DNA from: Branchiostoma floridae
Lineage: Eukaryota; Chordata; Leptocardii; Amphioxiformes; Branchiostomatidae
Direction of reading: 5' to 3'
Length of the DNA stretch: 64,000 nt
Assembly: GCF_000003815.2 (NCBI RefSeq)
Contig: NC_049989.1
Span: forward strand, 17,058,287 to 17,122,286
Shown: one piece after another, positions 1 through 12,264 of the stretch
Numbering within the stretch: the first letter of the stretch is position 1
How the letters are laid out: every line of letters begins with the position of its first letter
The notes under the pieces: generated by a model
Database searches by the model: none
Told to the model about the DNA's origin: nothing
The model's input: the letters and a program-made list of their open reading frames with translations, nothing else
Position numbers and translations under genes: made by a program

Positions 1-213
1 ACGCACCAGCTGTATAATCATGGTATATTTGTTTTGATAAGAAAAGAATGCAGATTGTATAGTCACAAGCATTTTATGTATTTGCGTACCTGTACATAAA
101 TGACGAATTGCTTTTGCAATTGGCTGCTTAAATGTTTGTGCTGTTCAGCTTATAGAAGACAAACCATGTAAGGCATATTGTAGACGTAATATTCAGTATA
201 TCTTACAACTTAC

Positions 214-266
214 CGAAACTCTTCCATAGAGCTCTAGGACACCGTTCATCAAGAGCGCCAAGATCT
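214..266 (-). pseudogene. Frameshifted exon of the ACSF2-like gene
   Basis: The exon has a good acceptor (ttcacttcccgtag) and donor (gtaagt). Joined in phase to the preceding exon it reads GDLGALDE, as expected for the family, then turns into non-family sequence. The +1-shifted frame instead reads NGVLELYGRVS, the expected continuation. A 1-nt insertion or 2-nt deletion near position 241 therefore breaks the frame. It may be a real disabling mutation, an allelic defect or an assembly error. Confidence 0.5.
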
Positions 267-3200
267 CTACGGGAAGTGAAAATCTAACTTTAGACTTAAC
301 ATCATGTACGTATTAACATGATGCTCAAATTCTTGTAACGTCGACATACTCAAGGATTGCTTTCTATCATGACTATAGTCAGGTACTTCTACTATTTGAA
401 TATTTTCTGCGAAATAGAACAGGTACATTAACTGCCATGAATATTAGTCTCTACTGATGTAGATGTATTTGTATTCTTCAGCTGTAACTACCTGGCGATT
501 ATTACAATTAGTTATTTGTATTAAAAGGAGCTAACAGAGATAAATGTTATATTTTAATAATAAAGTAATATTTAAATTATTTGACATTAGGGACGTATTA
601 AAAAGTTTAGATTTAAACTTGGACGAAAATGCTATGCCTTTTCCAGGTTTTACAGATATCAATTATTCGTCTGAAAGCTGCAAGGTCTTAAGTAATAAAC
701 CCATGTACCCCACCTTACTACATTTGTATATTTCATATGCTCAGCCACACAACAGGCAATATAAACGATATAATAAAATTATTGAAAATCGGCAACATGC
801 TTTACTGACAAAAACAACAAAGTGAGTATTCGTCAGTAACGTTGTAATACATTTTGACAGGGAAGGACTAATATATGCAATATACGCTTTGCATGTATTT
901 TTGTTGTTTTATCATAATCTCTCATTTTATGTGAGGAAAACGTCCCAATGCCATTGTCATATGTGTACCACGAGGCACTACATACCCAGTTTTGTACCAG
1001 CCATCAGGTGTTATCGCCTTTGATGTTTTCTCCTCGTCTCCACGGTACCGTTTGAACAATTTGAACCCTTTCAGCCAGATCTCTCCTTCATGTCCTAACG
1101 GTACAACCTTACCGTCTTTGTCTACAAGCTGCATCTACATAAACATATTGTCGTCGGTCAGAAATTCATTAAAAAATACAAAATAACGTTACATTGAAAT
1201 AGGTGACTTGAAATCCTGAATACACAGCTATGCTGATCATTGTATCATTTTGTAAAACAAAGTATATTTTATACACATTGGCAAAAATTATTTATATTTT
1301 ATAATAAGTCTATTAGAGATAGATGAGTCTTATTTATACATATTTTTTTCACCTTGTCTTATGAAATTAGACAAATATAGTTATTTTCCACATCGCTCTT
1401 TTATATCAAGGTCAATAGGAACAGCCCATGTGTAGCATTTTTTATTCATCAAATCCAAAAGATTGATCTTCCTCACTAAAATTCAATGTCTTTACAACAA
1501 AAGCTTGGCATGAGGTGAAACTTTAAAAGTTAGAGCTTCTTTACCTCCACATGTGGCAGCAGTTTGCCTACTGTGCTTCCTTTCCCCTCCCCAATCATGT
1601 TTTCAGTAGCTACTGACACGCCCGGAAGCTCCTTCATTCAATAGACAACCTGGGGATATCACCAATTTAAAAATGGCAAGTTCATCACACATCATGATAA
1701 TGTTAACGATTATATGAACTAATGAGCGGAGTCCCCTATATAAAGCTTTGTCACAGTCATATCATAATTAACTAGAGTTCCACGAACACTTACCTTTGCC
1801 AAATAAACCAGGTTTGTTATGTAGAATGATGTCTGTAGACATAAATGTGTTACTCATTACATTTTATTTTATATGCCCGGAGTCGGTTCATAACATTTCG
1901 CCATTGCTTATACAAATTAGATCCCTATTTACATAATGATATTAGATTGTATCAAGCATCACTTAAGCTATCAGCATACCAAAAATCATGATGATCCTTT
2001 CAGCCCTTCTTGACTTATTCTCTTTCAAATTAGGAAACTAAACCGGCTCCTGCAGTTCAAGAAAAGATGTTACCAGACCCAAACATACACCTCTTAGTCT
2101 CAACCATCTTTCTCAGTTCCATATGTGTCAAGTTTGAAAGTCCTATCACGGAATGCAGTGGATTTATCAACTTTCCGCATTAATTATGCAAATTGTTAAT
2201 TTATATAATTAGTATCTCATTATGTAAGTTTTTACTTAGGATATCTACATACCAAAAATCATGACGATCCGTCAACATGTTCATATTTTGCCATTAATTA
2301 TGCAAATGAGATCATCATCTGCATAATTAATATGTATAAATATTTCTTTCTTTCTCAGCTACAATTGTGACAAGTTTGAAAGTCCTTTAAAGGAATGCAG
2401 TGGATTTACAAACTTTCCTCATTAATTATGCAAATTAGCTGTTGATTTGCATAATTTGAATTCCATCATGTAAGTCTTCCCATTGGCTATCTACATACCA
2501 AAAATCATGACGATCCGTCAACGCGTTTATATTTTCTCATTAATTATGCAAATGAGGTCGTCATTTGGATAATTAATATGGATTGATTTTTCTCTCTTTC
2601 TCATCTATATATGTGACAAGTTTGAAAGTCCTATCATGAAATGCAGCGGATTTATAAACTTTCCTCATTAATTATGCAAATTAGTTGCTGATTTGCATAA
2701 TTAGTATTCCATAATGTACATTGTTACTTGGGCTACCTACATACCAAAAATCATGACGATCCATAAACACGTTCTCGAGTTATTCTCGTCCAAAGTTTGA
2801 AAGGAAATCGGCGACTGCAGTTCCAAACAAGCCGCTAGGGGGTCCAAACTTACAGTACTTACTCTCTGCCCCAAGGGCTATCTACCACTCAAAAATCATA
2901 ACCACAGCATGTCCAGAACACGAGATATCAAAAATTGAGATTCTGCTGCAGTACCGTAGCAAGCCGCTAGGGGGCCCATTATCGAACTTGACCTTCGTTT
3001 TCCCAACCCCTATCCACCTACCAAATATTATCGGGATTCATCCAAGGCTTCTTGAGTTATGCTGTTAACACACACACAGACACACAGACACACACACAGA
3101 CTCACAAGCCTAAAACATAACCTTAGCCATTCTGGCAAAGGTAATAATGAGCATCGGAAACTCGCAATACGAGTAGGGTGTGGGAAAAAATACTCACCAT

Positions 3201-6200
3201 AATTTTTACGTTTGGCAGGACGTCGGCTGCCTGATCAATCAGGCTTTTTGGTGTGAAGTTGCCGACTACATTCACTGAAAAGATACACGGTAACAATGTC
3301 TGGATTCTATACAATATCCAGTCTAAATAATTCGTATTGAATAAACTGCGCTTCTAGTATGTGTAAATTAGTCAGACTTACCCAAAGGTGTGTGTGGGGG
3401 GGGGGGCGGGGGGGGGGGCATTTAGAGCTTGTAGTAAAAAGCTTTGTGTAACACATGCTAGAGAGAATCAGAATCATCTTTATTAAGCCTTAGACTTAGA
3501 CATGAAAATACAAGATGAAAGATTAAAATACCTATGTCGACCCTTTTTCTGGACTTACGACGTCCAGACGGCGCAAGGTAAACATATTAGGAAAATATGA
3601 GGCGAAAGGAAAAATGCCGGGAAAGGAATATGTGCAGGAAAGCTTGTACTTGCCCCCTACTGGCATATATTCCTCTCCCGGAAAATTACCTTTCTATGCA
3701 TTTTTTCCTTCCCAGCATATTCAAGTTTAATCTCGCGAATCGACCTAACCACCCGCCCCCCTCCCAAAAACTTACACCAATTCCCACAGAGGTGAAAAAG
3801 GAAAGAAATGGATGTGGGTGTGACAAAGAGGTTGACATGCCGACGCGTCTATTAATCATATGAAGCAATATAAAGGTATGAATTGATTTAAGTATTATTT
3901 AACATAGAGTCCATTCCAAGACACCATGCGGATGTTTGTTGCCATTGTTTAGAATTGATTTTAAAGTTTTGTAATTATATGTCTAGGACATTTGATACTT
4001 CAGAAATATTTTTAACACTGTTTCAACTTTATAAATATTTCCCTGGTCCTGTAAAACTTTGGAAATATTCATGGTGTGGAATAGGATACTTCTAATGGTT
4101 TCTAAATAATGATAACAGCATTCTACCATTATTTACCATTTTCTACCATTTTTTGTAAATGGTTCGGTGGGCTGGGAAGATAGCAATTCACACATCCTTG
4201 CAAAGTATGGTTGGGTGCCATGTAACAATGGCCCACCACAAAGGATCCACCAGTGCCCAGCAGTGAAATCTAAAAATATACAGATGCAACAATAGGGCTT
4301 ACTTTTATGGGGGCAATAAACTAATTTTACCATTTGGCCAGGTTTACCATTTTTTGTAAATATTTGTAAATGTGAAATAATCACAGAGAGGTTTCACAAT
4401 TTTTCTAAATAAAGACATTTTTGTACAGTTACTTTCAAAATGTTTCTAAAATATTCAAAGAAATTCAAATAAATGAGTATTTTCTTAGTCAATTTTTTGA
4501 AAATAATTTAATCATTGTGGCTCAGATATTCTTTTATTCAAAATAATTCAGACTAATTATAAATATCGCCTAAAAAGCCCTCATGGTGTCTTGGAATGGA
4601 CTCTAATAAATAGAATAATCAGAAAAGAACATGTGTCCTAACAGTAGCATGAAGCAATTAAAATATTAATATACGAACTAATATGACAGAGAAGCAACTG
4701 ATGCTCAAACATATCTTTAACTGTTAAGACATAATCAAAACAGTTAAGTTTATATATGTATATATTTTCATTATTAAGTATATTCGAGTGTGTTTACCTA
4801 TTTGAAGTGAAGAAAGGTCATATTCACCCAACTGTCGATTATGAATCAGGTCGTGAAAATCCTTCATGAACAAAATCATCGCCGTTTGACACCTTATTGA
4901 AGAGAAACAGTATTCTGAAGCAAAGTTTAACTGAATTTCTTCAGTTCCATATTTTATGTTTAACTATGTTCCATTTACTGAACTTGTAATTGCTGCAAGG
5001 ATTCCCGTTGTTAACTGAATAAGCACAATTTAACATTGATTAATAATTAAATTAGCATTTAGTGTGCATATCTGTCGATGTTTCTTTCTTCCAAGTTACC
5101 GTCTGTCAGATGATTGAATAGAATTTTGGAAGAAATCATTTTCAATTAATTATAGATTTTTTTTTACCTGGACCCAGTTATCATATAATTCAGTAAAGGA
5201 GCTGACCATGGTGTAACATTTTAATTCTGTACGTAAATAATGACCTATGAAGCCACAGTTGTACATTACTGTTGTAAAGAACTGTGCAACATAGGTTGTA
5301 CCTTTCCTCCTGAATTGCCTTCATGATTTCAACGGATGAAGGCGCTGTGCTGACAGGAATAACAAGCGTAAACCCCGGAATGAACAAAGGAGTGGCCACC
5401 GCGAGTGGGTTTGACAGGTAAGGGTAGAGTGCTGTTGCCTGTCATCGGAACGGTAAGAAAAATATTTTGGCGACGCCCAAGGGGTTATCCCTGCGATTAA
5501 CAAAAAAATGTCGTACGTACCTGCATAATATGAGTCACGGGAGGCTGAGCCACAGATCCTGCCATCGCACGCGGGTCAACTCATTCGGAATGTATCATTG
5601 ATTGTGTGAGGAGATGTTTTCAAACACTTTTAAGTGATTAAAACACATGAATTTTGAGCACTAATATCAGATGTTTCTTTTGCTTGATTTCTAATCAGAT
5701 TGCTGCACATCCGTTTTTGCACATGTGAAACTTTTAATGGCTTGCTTAATGGCTTACAAAGACCTTTTTGGTATGAGGAAGACTATTGTCGTAAAGTCTG
5801 GAACCATAGACTTTCTCTTGACTAGGGAAAGCTTCCTTTTTGGATAATTATTTCATAATTTAGACGTGTTATTTTACTCAGTTGGCTTAAGGCGGCCTAG
5901 GCTTGTACTTAAGTAGTATTCTATATATACATATACATATGAATGTAACTTTTGATTGCTCGGTTGCACTAAGATTAAACTTCACAGCTTTAGCACTACT
6001 TAAAAACATTGAATGCTTGTGATTTTCTTTTTTGTAAGCCGGGTTTCGGGATAGAAATACACATTTTCAATTAAAACATGGTGTTTGTTTCATGGGTCTC
6101 CAATCATAATATTCTAAAGGATAAAGATCAGGGGAAGTCCATTGTACACTTTTTTGTTTCCGATGTGACAATGCCAGGGTACATTCAGAGCATAACGAAG

Positions 6201-7625
6201 CAGACAGGTGTAATTACCATCCAGTTTTTTTTACAGATACTTAGTGTCCATGAGTCTGAACCATAGAGCAAAATAGCCTCTTAACACGCTTTAAATACTT
6301 TCAGCTTTGTGGTTTTTGAATGGGGGCCTTCCATACCTTCGTTAGGGAATGGCATGCGCCCCAGGTTTGGCCAATACGAACATTGACATCATCATACACA
6401 GAGTTATTATAGCTGTCTAAGTACTTAAAGTCACTAACCCGTCCGATAGTGGACCCGTCTCTGTCTTGTAAGGCATGAAGGCGATCATTAGGATTTATGT
6501 ACATCACTTCGGTTTTTGAGGAATTAAGATAGAGGCCAATTTCCTGGGTGGCACATTCCACCCTATGTGAGAGGTCTTGCGCAGCTTAGATAGTGTCCTT
6601 GAGTAGTCCAATATTGTCTACGAAGTCCTGATCTTAAATGACCACTGCTGGGTGCCAGGAACTCCGTCTTCTTTGCAGTGTAAGGCCATCATTGGCATTG
6701 ATGGCCTTACGGAGTGCATAATCCAGAACGATTATGAAAAGGAAAGGTGCGAGGGGATCTCCCTGTAAAACCCCTGTGTCAATCTTGAAAAAGTCAGTTT
6801 CCCCCTCTTGGGTGAGAGCAATGGCAGCTGTGTTGTCGTACATGAATTTAGTTGCGTTCACTAATGGGGTGGTATGCCATATGCTAACAGAATTTCAGAC
6901 ATAGTAGTGCGATTGATAGAATCGAAGGCTTTCTTGAAATCGATAAATATGAGATCTGCTTCTTTATTAAAAGCATATCCAATATCTATTATTTTTGTCT
7001 GAGAGTATTTTGTTTTAAATTAGAATTACATTGTTTTCTTTTTGGGGGGGAGGGGACATCAGAAACTACTTTTTTCTTTCAATCTTTTGGTTGAAAATGC
7101 CCCATAGTTAAAAACATGAAATGATTACAAAAAATGCCCCCGGACAACTTTGATCAGAAAGGGAAAATAAGTAAAACTCGAGTACTAAAAAGATCAATTC
7201 TCTTATTTTGAGCTGGGCATAAAGCCGTAAATGCCATAACAAGCACCCATTAAGGATAAAAGGTTCTTGCGGCGCGTATTTACATTGAATAGTCGCAAAT
7301 AACCACAGGTTCGAACCCGCATTCGTTTCGAATTACGGGGTATAACATCATCGAACATGGTTCGATATTAGCCGGACAAGGGGACACGCGCACAGACTCG
7401 TACACGAATAGAGCGTGCCTGTGTCGCCTTCGCTCAACCGAGTATGGTAGAGAACATGATCAACTGATAAGCCGTACAAATGGGAGAAGCATTTGACGGA
7501 TAAACGAGACACATTTATGATATGCCAAATTTGCTGAAAGAGGTCCTGATCGTGATTTTCGTCGACATTCTCTTATTGCAACCCTAGAATCTGATATATG
7601 TCGATCTCTACGTACATACATGACA

Positions 7626-7672
<47 letters not shown>

Positions 7673-10600
7673 ATATTAATTTGTGTATTAATAAAAAAAA
7701 TATTGAAATGATTTTGTATTGTTCCTGGTTTACCTCAGTTAACATGCGCCGACTTATGCTGGCCAAACGGGTCATGTTGAACACACTGTAAGTGCTGTGC
7801 TCAACACACTTTGGCTGTCCAGTACTGCCCTGTGAAAAATTATTTGAAAAAAAGAAAATGTTCAGTTGCCTATCGTCAAAAGCTAATTATAAAGTTTTTC
7901 GGTGTTTTATAATATCTAAGTCCTGCAAATAAGACGACCGAAGAATGTGGGGCAATAATAAAACGAGTTTAAAGGAGAATGTCGGATGTGCGCAGTTTAA
8001 AGCACAGAAAACACATTTTCAACACTAATGATAATTAATAGAAGTTTCCCATGGCATCTCTAAAGCTTATTAACTGACTAAAAAGGTTGCGGGACATTGC
8101 TGTCGAGCAGGAGATATTTTTGTCCCATGTTCCTTGGAAACCAAGAACATTGTAGAAGCTTGACTTATACTGACACTTAAATTGGAGAATCCGTTGTTAA
8201 TTATGTTATCCTGGAATAAGCAATGTTGATGGTGATCAATGGACTCGAATATGTGCTATCCTGGTCCCGGCCGCTGTTTCATGATGTATGTATGGTGGAA
8301 TCAAACACCGGTCCAATAAAAAGGTATTACAGCGCTGCAGTTGAAGACCCCCCCACACCCAAAAAAAAAAAACACTGTTCCCATGGTACCGATACATACA
8401 TACATCAACGACCGTGGGTCAGGACCATGCTGGTACATATTTCACTCCTTAGAGGCGCTAGGCCTATCTTACATAGCTTGTTCTCAAATTCAATAGTTGA
8501 GTCTCTAGTTAACCCTATTCAGACCGGGCTTTTTTGGTCATCCCTGGACCGGGGGGGGGGGGGCTTTTGAGGCCCTCCACTTCTAAGTCCTATAACTCTG
8601 AAACGACGTGCCGTAGGGCCACCAAATTTTTAGGACATGATGTCGACATGATATCTGACAAGTATGTGACGTTTGATGTTACGTTGACGTAAGATGACGT
8701 AATTATGACGTCATCAATTTGAGTATATTGGCCAAACCCATGAAAAAGGGGTGTTCTCAGAAAACTTCAAGTTATGCTACAAAAATGTAACAACAAGTGC
8801 AGATAACAGAATAATAATGTTTGTTACGCCTTGCGTTGCCAATAGCAACATCAATGACGTCATGCACATCTAAGATACGAGTTGGGCTCCGCCATATTAT
8901 ATCCACCACCTTGAATTTTTAAAAATACTTTTTTTGCAACAAATAATCACAAAGGGCAATGGAAATAGACTAAATTAATTAATTTAGATGGTTTTTGATG
9001 AAAAAATACCAGGTAGTTACACATTTTAAGGGATAATTAGCTTGTTATTCTTGATCTGGCCATTCGGTCCGCCATCTTGGATTTTGGGCTGATGACGTCA
9101 TCAAATTAGCATAATTTATGCATATATAATTATGAAAGATATGCTTAATAATATGTTATTTATGTAACAAAATGGCAGTATTATAGCAAATAAATGTGAA
9201 AAATACATTGTTAGAACCAAAAATAGTGATTTTTGGCAAAACTGCCTGTCAACAAACGGTTGCCATTGCAACAAGAAAAAGTGGAAAATTTGTCAAACTT
9301 CGTAAAATTGTTGCCAACAATATTTTAGGAAAACTCACCAAATTTGGTGGCTCTAGCGTAAGTCATTCTGGCGTTATAGGACATCAAAGTTAGCGCGGGC
9401 CTCAAAAGCCCCCCCCCCCGGTCTGAATAGGGTTAAAGTGTCTGTAAAAGTCAAAATCCTGCAATTTACCAGACCAGTTGGTTTACATAGGAGAACAAAA
9501 GAAACTGCTCCATGACATTGATAGGATGTGGATAGATGTTATTGACTGCTTACCGACGTGAAAACCAACTGGAAAGGGTCGTGACAGTCCAGCTGGTCTT
9601 GAAGAGCCGTCACCTCTGCAATTAGCTTCGCATCGCTTCCCATCGTCAGGACTTCATTCATACTGTAAGTACCAATTCTGAAAACAATGTTATGCAGGGA
9701 ATTGTAGTATCAGTTCCAGTGCATTCCCTACGCAGGGACATCTAGCGCCGGAACCGCCTGTATATATCTGGATGTACCCTTGTTTACCTCCAGACAGACG
9801 GTTTCGCTGTTGGGTGTCCCTGCGTAGGAGGGAGTTCGTTGGGAAAAGGGACTCACCAACTCTATAGAATTTACGATCACAAAATGCGTAAATGTACCCT
9901 ATGATAACATGCAACATGAACTAGCAATGACAAAGAGGGAAGATTGTTCGCCTTACATTTGGTAGGCCTTATGTTTAATCACCTAGCACTTCAACCGAAA
10001 GACTTTTAAAATTGCACAGGCTGGTTTCTCTGCTTAGCACTCAGCATTTCGGGCATAGTAGTGTAGCGACGGAACAAAAAGCCGTGTTGTTGCCCAAGGC
10101 TTTATAAACAAGGATAACCTAGTGTCTTTTTTTAACTAGGCAATGGGGGACAGCCAGTTCGACGAGAGAATGAAAATTCCAGGATTTGACAACATTAGCA
10201 AAGATACATTTATATTGCTTAAGAAAAAAATTCATATAGAATGCTTTGTAATAGCTTAAGCAGAAAGAAATATGTACGTATGGGAGTAAATGGATTTGTA
10301 CATGTGCTTTTTTTGTTTGATATGCCATTAATTATGAGTTAAAATATCGTAATACACAGTTGTAAATATATTTACCCTGTTGCAGTTTCCCCAAGCACAA
10401 TAATACTCGTCAGCTTTGGTAACCTGGAATTGAAAAAAAAATAAGGTCCCTGGTCAATTCAAAGCATATCAGAACAATGATTGAGACATTTTGGGGTATA
10501 ACATCAACAGCGTGGTAAATTATCATACGTTCACCTCTTTATCTGCAGATTTCCTGGTTTCGCTGTTTTAACTTCAGGAAACAAACTGCACAGGTACGGG

Positions 10601-12095
10601 ACCGTGTCGTCAGTCTGATCGACTCCGGTTATGTCACCGATGACAAGTACCTTCACACCAGCCTGTAGGAATAAAACTGTATTTAGGGAATTGACTTACA
10701 TACTCACTACCGCAAAGTTTCTGCATTTACGGTATTTTCCATTGCAGTAAGAAACTAAAGTGCATGTTGCTACCGCGAACTCTAAACCACCGCGAAATTA
10801 AAGCGCCACTAACTTAATGTATTTATACAGTAATTGTTTATCAGCATGGAGTCTATCTTGACAGAAACTAGCGTCATTACTAGGTTAATCCAGCTTCTAG
10901 CACCTATTGGAAAATTTTGTAGTAATAAAGAAACATCCGCTGGAAACGGTTTCCTCGAGTTAGAAGTGTGACTTAGAAGTGTGACCAAGTCAGTCCCTGA
11001 CAACGAGAAATTGTCATGTCGCTTCCTTCCCGTGGGATGACAGTACCTTTTTTAGGGAATAAGTCATTGCTTCATCGCTCCTACCGACACGATGTGCCTG
11101 AAGGGGCAACTGTAAAACAAACAACAGTATATACATGTTGGTCACAAGCATTACATTTTATAAATGTAATTCATGTCACTAATTCCATCCAGTGGCCATA
11201 ATACATGTGCAAAACCTTCTAATGAGAATACATGCAGTTTACTACAAGACTAGCGGATAAAGCAAATAAAGCACAGAAAGGAAATTGTTACAGGAACAAA
11301 TAAACCCATCAGACTCAAGGCTTGAAATCCATCTCCAAACAGAGACGAGGGGCGCCACAGACTTTATACAACTAAAAATCCTTAAAATACCTCGAAACGT
11401 GTACAGTCTTCAAAAACTGACGTCAAATAAGTAATGGAATGCTTATATTCTTTACAGATACTGAAGTTGGCAATTCTAAAACCCTATGTTTACAGATTTA
11501 AATCAAGTCTTGCTTCATTATACGGGGATACTAACCACAATAGCTCCCAACTTCGCCACGGCAAAATACAAGTAGATCCATTCCGGGTGATGACCAACGA
11601 GCCAGGCTACTACGTCACCCCGCTCTGTCCCTATGGCCTTCAGTCCTGCTGACAGCCTGTTTGCCTGGAGAGGCGGGGATTAAGAATGTTGAGAGGCATT
11701 TCATGTAATTGTTCTTAATATTGATACTTACACGACCCCTTACGTTCATAAAACAATACTCGTTGATGTATGGAAGTATTGCCGTAGATGTGTAGCAAGC
11801 TTTACTTCTTCAGTTGCGTATGTATCACAGATGTTAAATTATAATGTCTTTGTACGGATTTCAAAGTACAAATATGTCCATTTACATGGACGTTTACTTC
11901 AAGAAAGTTCTGTATATCTGTTTATTCGTCTTGAATTCTTGCCTTATCCTGTATCTCGGCGAATGTGATCCTTGAGCCAGTCTTCTTAAACACATACGCT
12001 ACTGTGTCTGGCCAGCTCGCTGCCGTGTCGTCCAACAGTTGTCCAAAGGTTCCTTCCACCAGCGGGGAGTCTGTGGGACTCTTGATGTAACTCAT
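214..12095 (-). CDS. ACSF2-like medium-chain acyl-CoA synthetase (partial, 3' end off window)
   Basis: This gene belongs to the AMP-forming acyl-CoA synthetase family, which activates carboxylic acids with ATP and CoA. Exons read on the minus strand: 12095-11943 (ATG, MSYIKSPTDS), 11664-11536, 11097-11047, 10662-10535, 10423-10376, 9662-9554, 7829-7734, 5438-5302, 4892-4798, 3274-3198, about 1631-1545, 1134-986 and 266-214. Phases agree through the 1134-986 exon. The ATP-binding loop GSTGQPK opens exon 7, right after FTS at the end of exon 6. Later exons give TENMIGEG, TVGKLLPHVE and GWYKTG|DLGALDE. The ACSF2-like stretch SLFPEVKTAKPG supports the subfamily. No obvious mitochondrial leader is present, so a 5' exon may be missing. 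The first intron uses a GC donor (AAG|GCAAGA). The last visible exon carries an apparent frameshift. The C-terminal lysine domain lies beyond position 1. Confidence in the family is high; gene integrity is uncertain. Confidence 0.85.
1771..3150. repeat. Dispersed repeat with internal 245-bp tandem units rich in ATGCAAAT
   Basis: The element starts with actagagttcc followed by ttacctttgcca and ends with tggcaaaggtaa, giving a short inverted end. Inside, a unit of about 245 bp recurs about three times (landmark atcatgacgatccgt near 2,259, 2,504 and 2,749). Each unit carries attaattatgcaaat. Related copies occur at 50,441-51,506 and from 63,325 to the window end. It sits in an intron of the ACSF2-like gene. 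A simple CACAGA repeat lies at about 3,069-3,105. Confidence 0.75.
3380..3420. repeat. G-rich tract
   Basis: Two long guanine runs separated by a single C follow a short TG repeat. The tract could form a G-quadruplex on the plus strand. It lies in an intron of the ACSF2-like gene. Confidence 0.8.
3907..4603. mobile_element. TIR element with TA target duplication (Tc1/mariner-type MITE)
   Basis: The ends are inverted copies: gagtccattccaagacacca at the left and its complement at the right (tggtgtcttggaatggactc). TA dinucleotides flank both ends (3905-3906 and 4604-4605). The interior repeats the words ttaccatt and tttgtaaat and has no convincing reading frame. The element lies in an ACSF2-like intron. 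Confidence 0.7.
6300..6990 (-). pseudogene. Decayed non-LTR retrotransposon reverse transcriptase fragment
   Basis: Minus-strand translation gives RT pieces in order: IDFKKAFDSI, then after a stop and frameshift NATKFMYDNTAAIAL and GVLQGDPLAPFLFIIVLDYA, then a region with DQDFVDNIGLL where the YADD-type catalytic box belongs, then GLYLNSSKTEVMYIN. Stops and frameshifts interrupt the frame, so this is a dead LINE copy, inserted in the same orientation as the host gene in an intron of the ACSF2-like gene. Confidence 0.85.
7636..7670. repeat. (AT)n microsatellite
   Basis: A run of alternating A and T about 35 bp long, 64 bp beyond the donor of the exon ending at 7734. Confidence 0.95.
8509..9436. 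mobile_element. TTAA-type MITE, copy 1
   Basis: Both ends read TTAA plus an inverted CCCTATTCAGACCGGGC, followed by G or C homopolymers and the inverted stretch cttttgaggcc. The TTAA duplication and CCCT start fit piggyBac-type (possibly Kolobok-type) elements. Near-identical copies lie at 33,031-33,978 and 59,940-60,887. The interior has no transposase; it repeats TGACGTCA, the ATF/CREB site, several times. This copy is in an intron of the ACSF2-like gene. Confidence 0.85.
9710..9845. repeat. Small inverted repeat
   Basis: The stretch cctacgcagggacatctagc is loosely mirrored by gggtgtccctgcgtaggagg about 100 bp later, giving a hairpin-sized palindrome in an ACSF2-like intron, near the exon at 9554-9662. 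Confidence 0.4.
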
Positions 12096-12264
12096 GATGC
12101 CACACTACCTAGGATGATGAAAAAAGGAGTATGCAATAAACGCATTCCAATTACTCGTTCTTAAAGGGGAACTAAACCTTTTTTTGTAAAGCATTCTGCA
12201 ATATTTTAAATACATCAAAAAGTCCAGTTTTTACTTGTTTTACGTTAGTCCATCATAGATTAGC

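Noticed and set aside
5521-5558. Possible ACSF2-like exon reading GSVAQPPVTHIMQ, which would mean a broken ATP-binding loop
   Set aside because: Its phase does not fit the neighbouring exons, and the intact GSTGQPK exon at 7829-7734 joins 5438-5302 in phase without it.
9196-9393. 65-codon frame with near-identical copies at 9196 and 33736
   Set aside because: Both copies lie in the same MITE family; identity reflects recent DNA copies and the third copy does not keep the frame.
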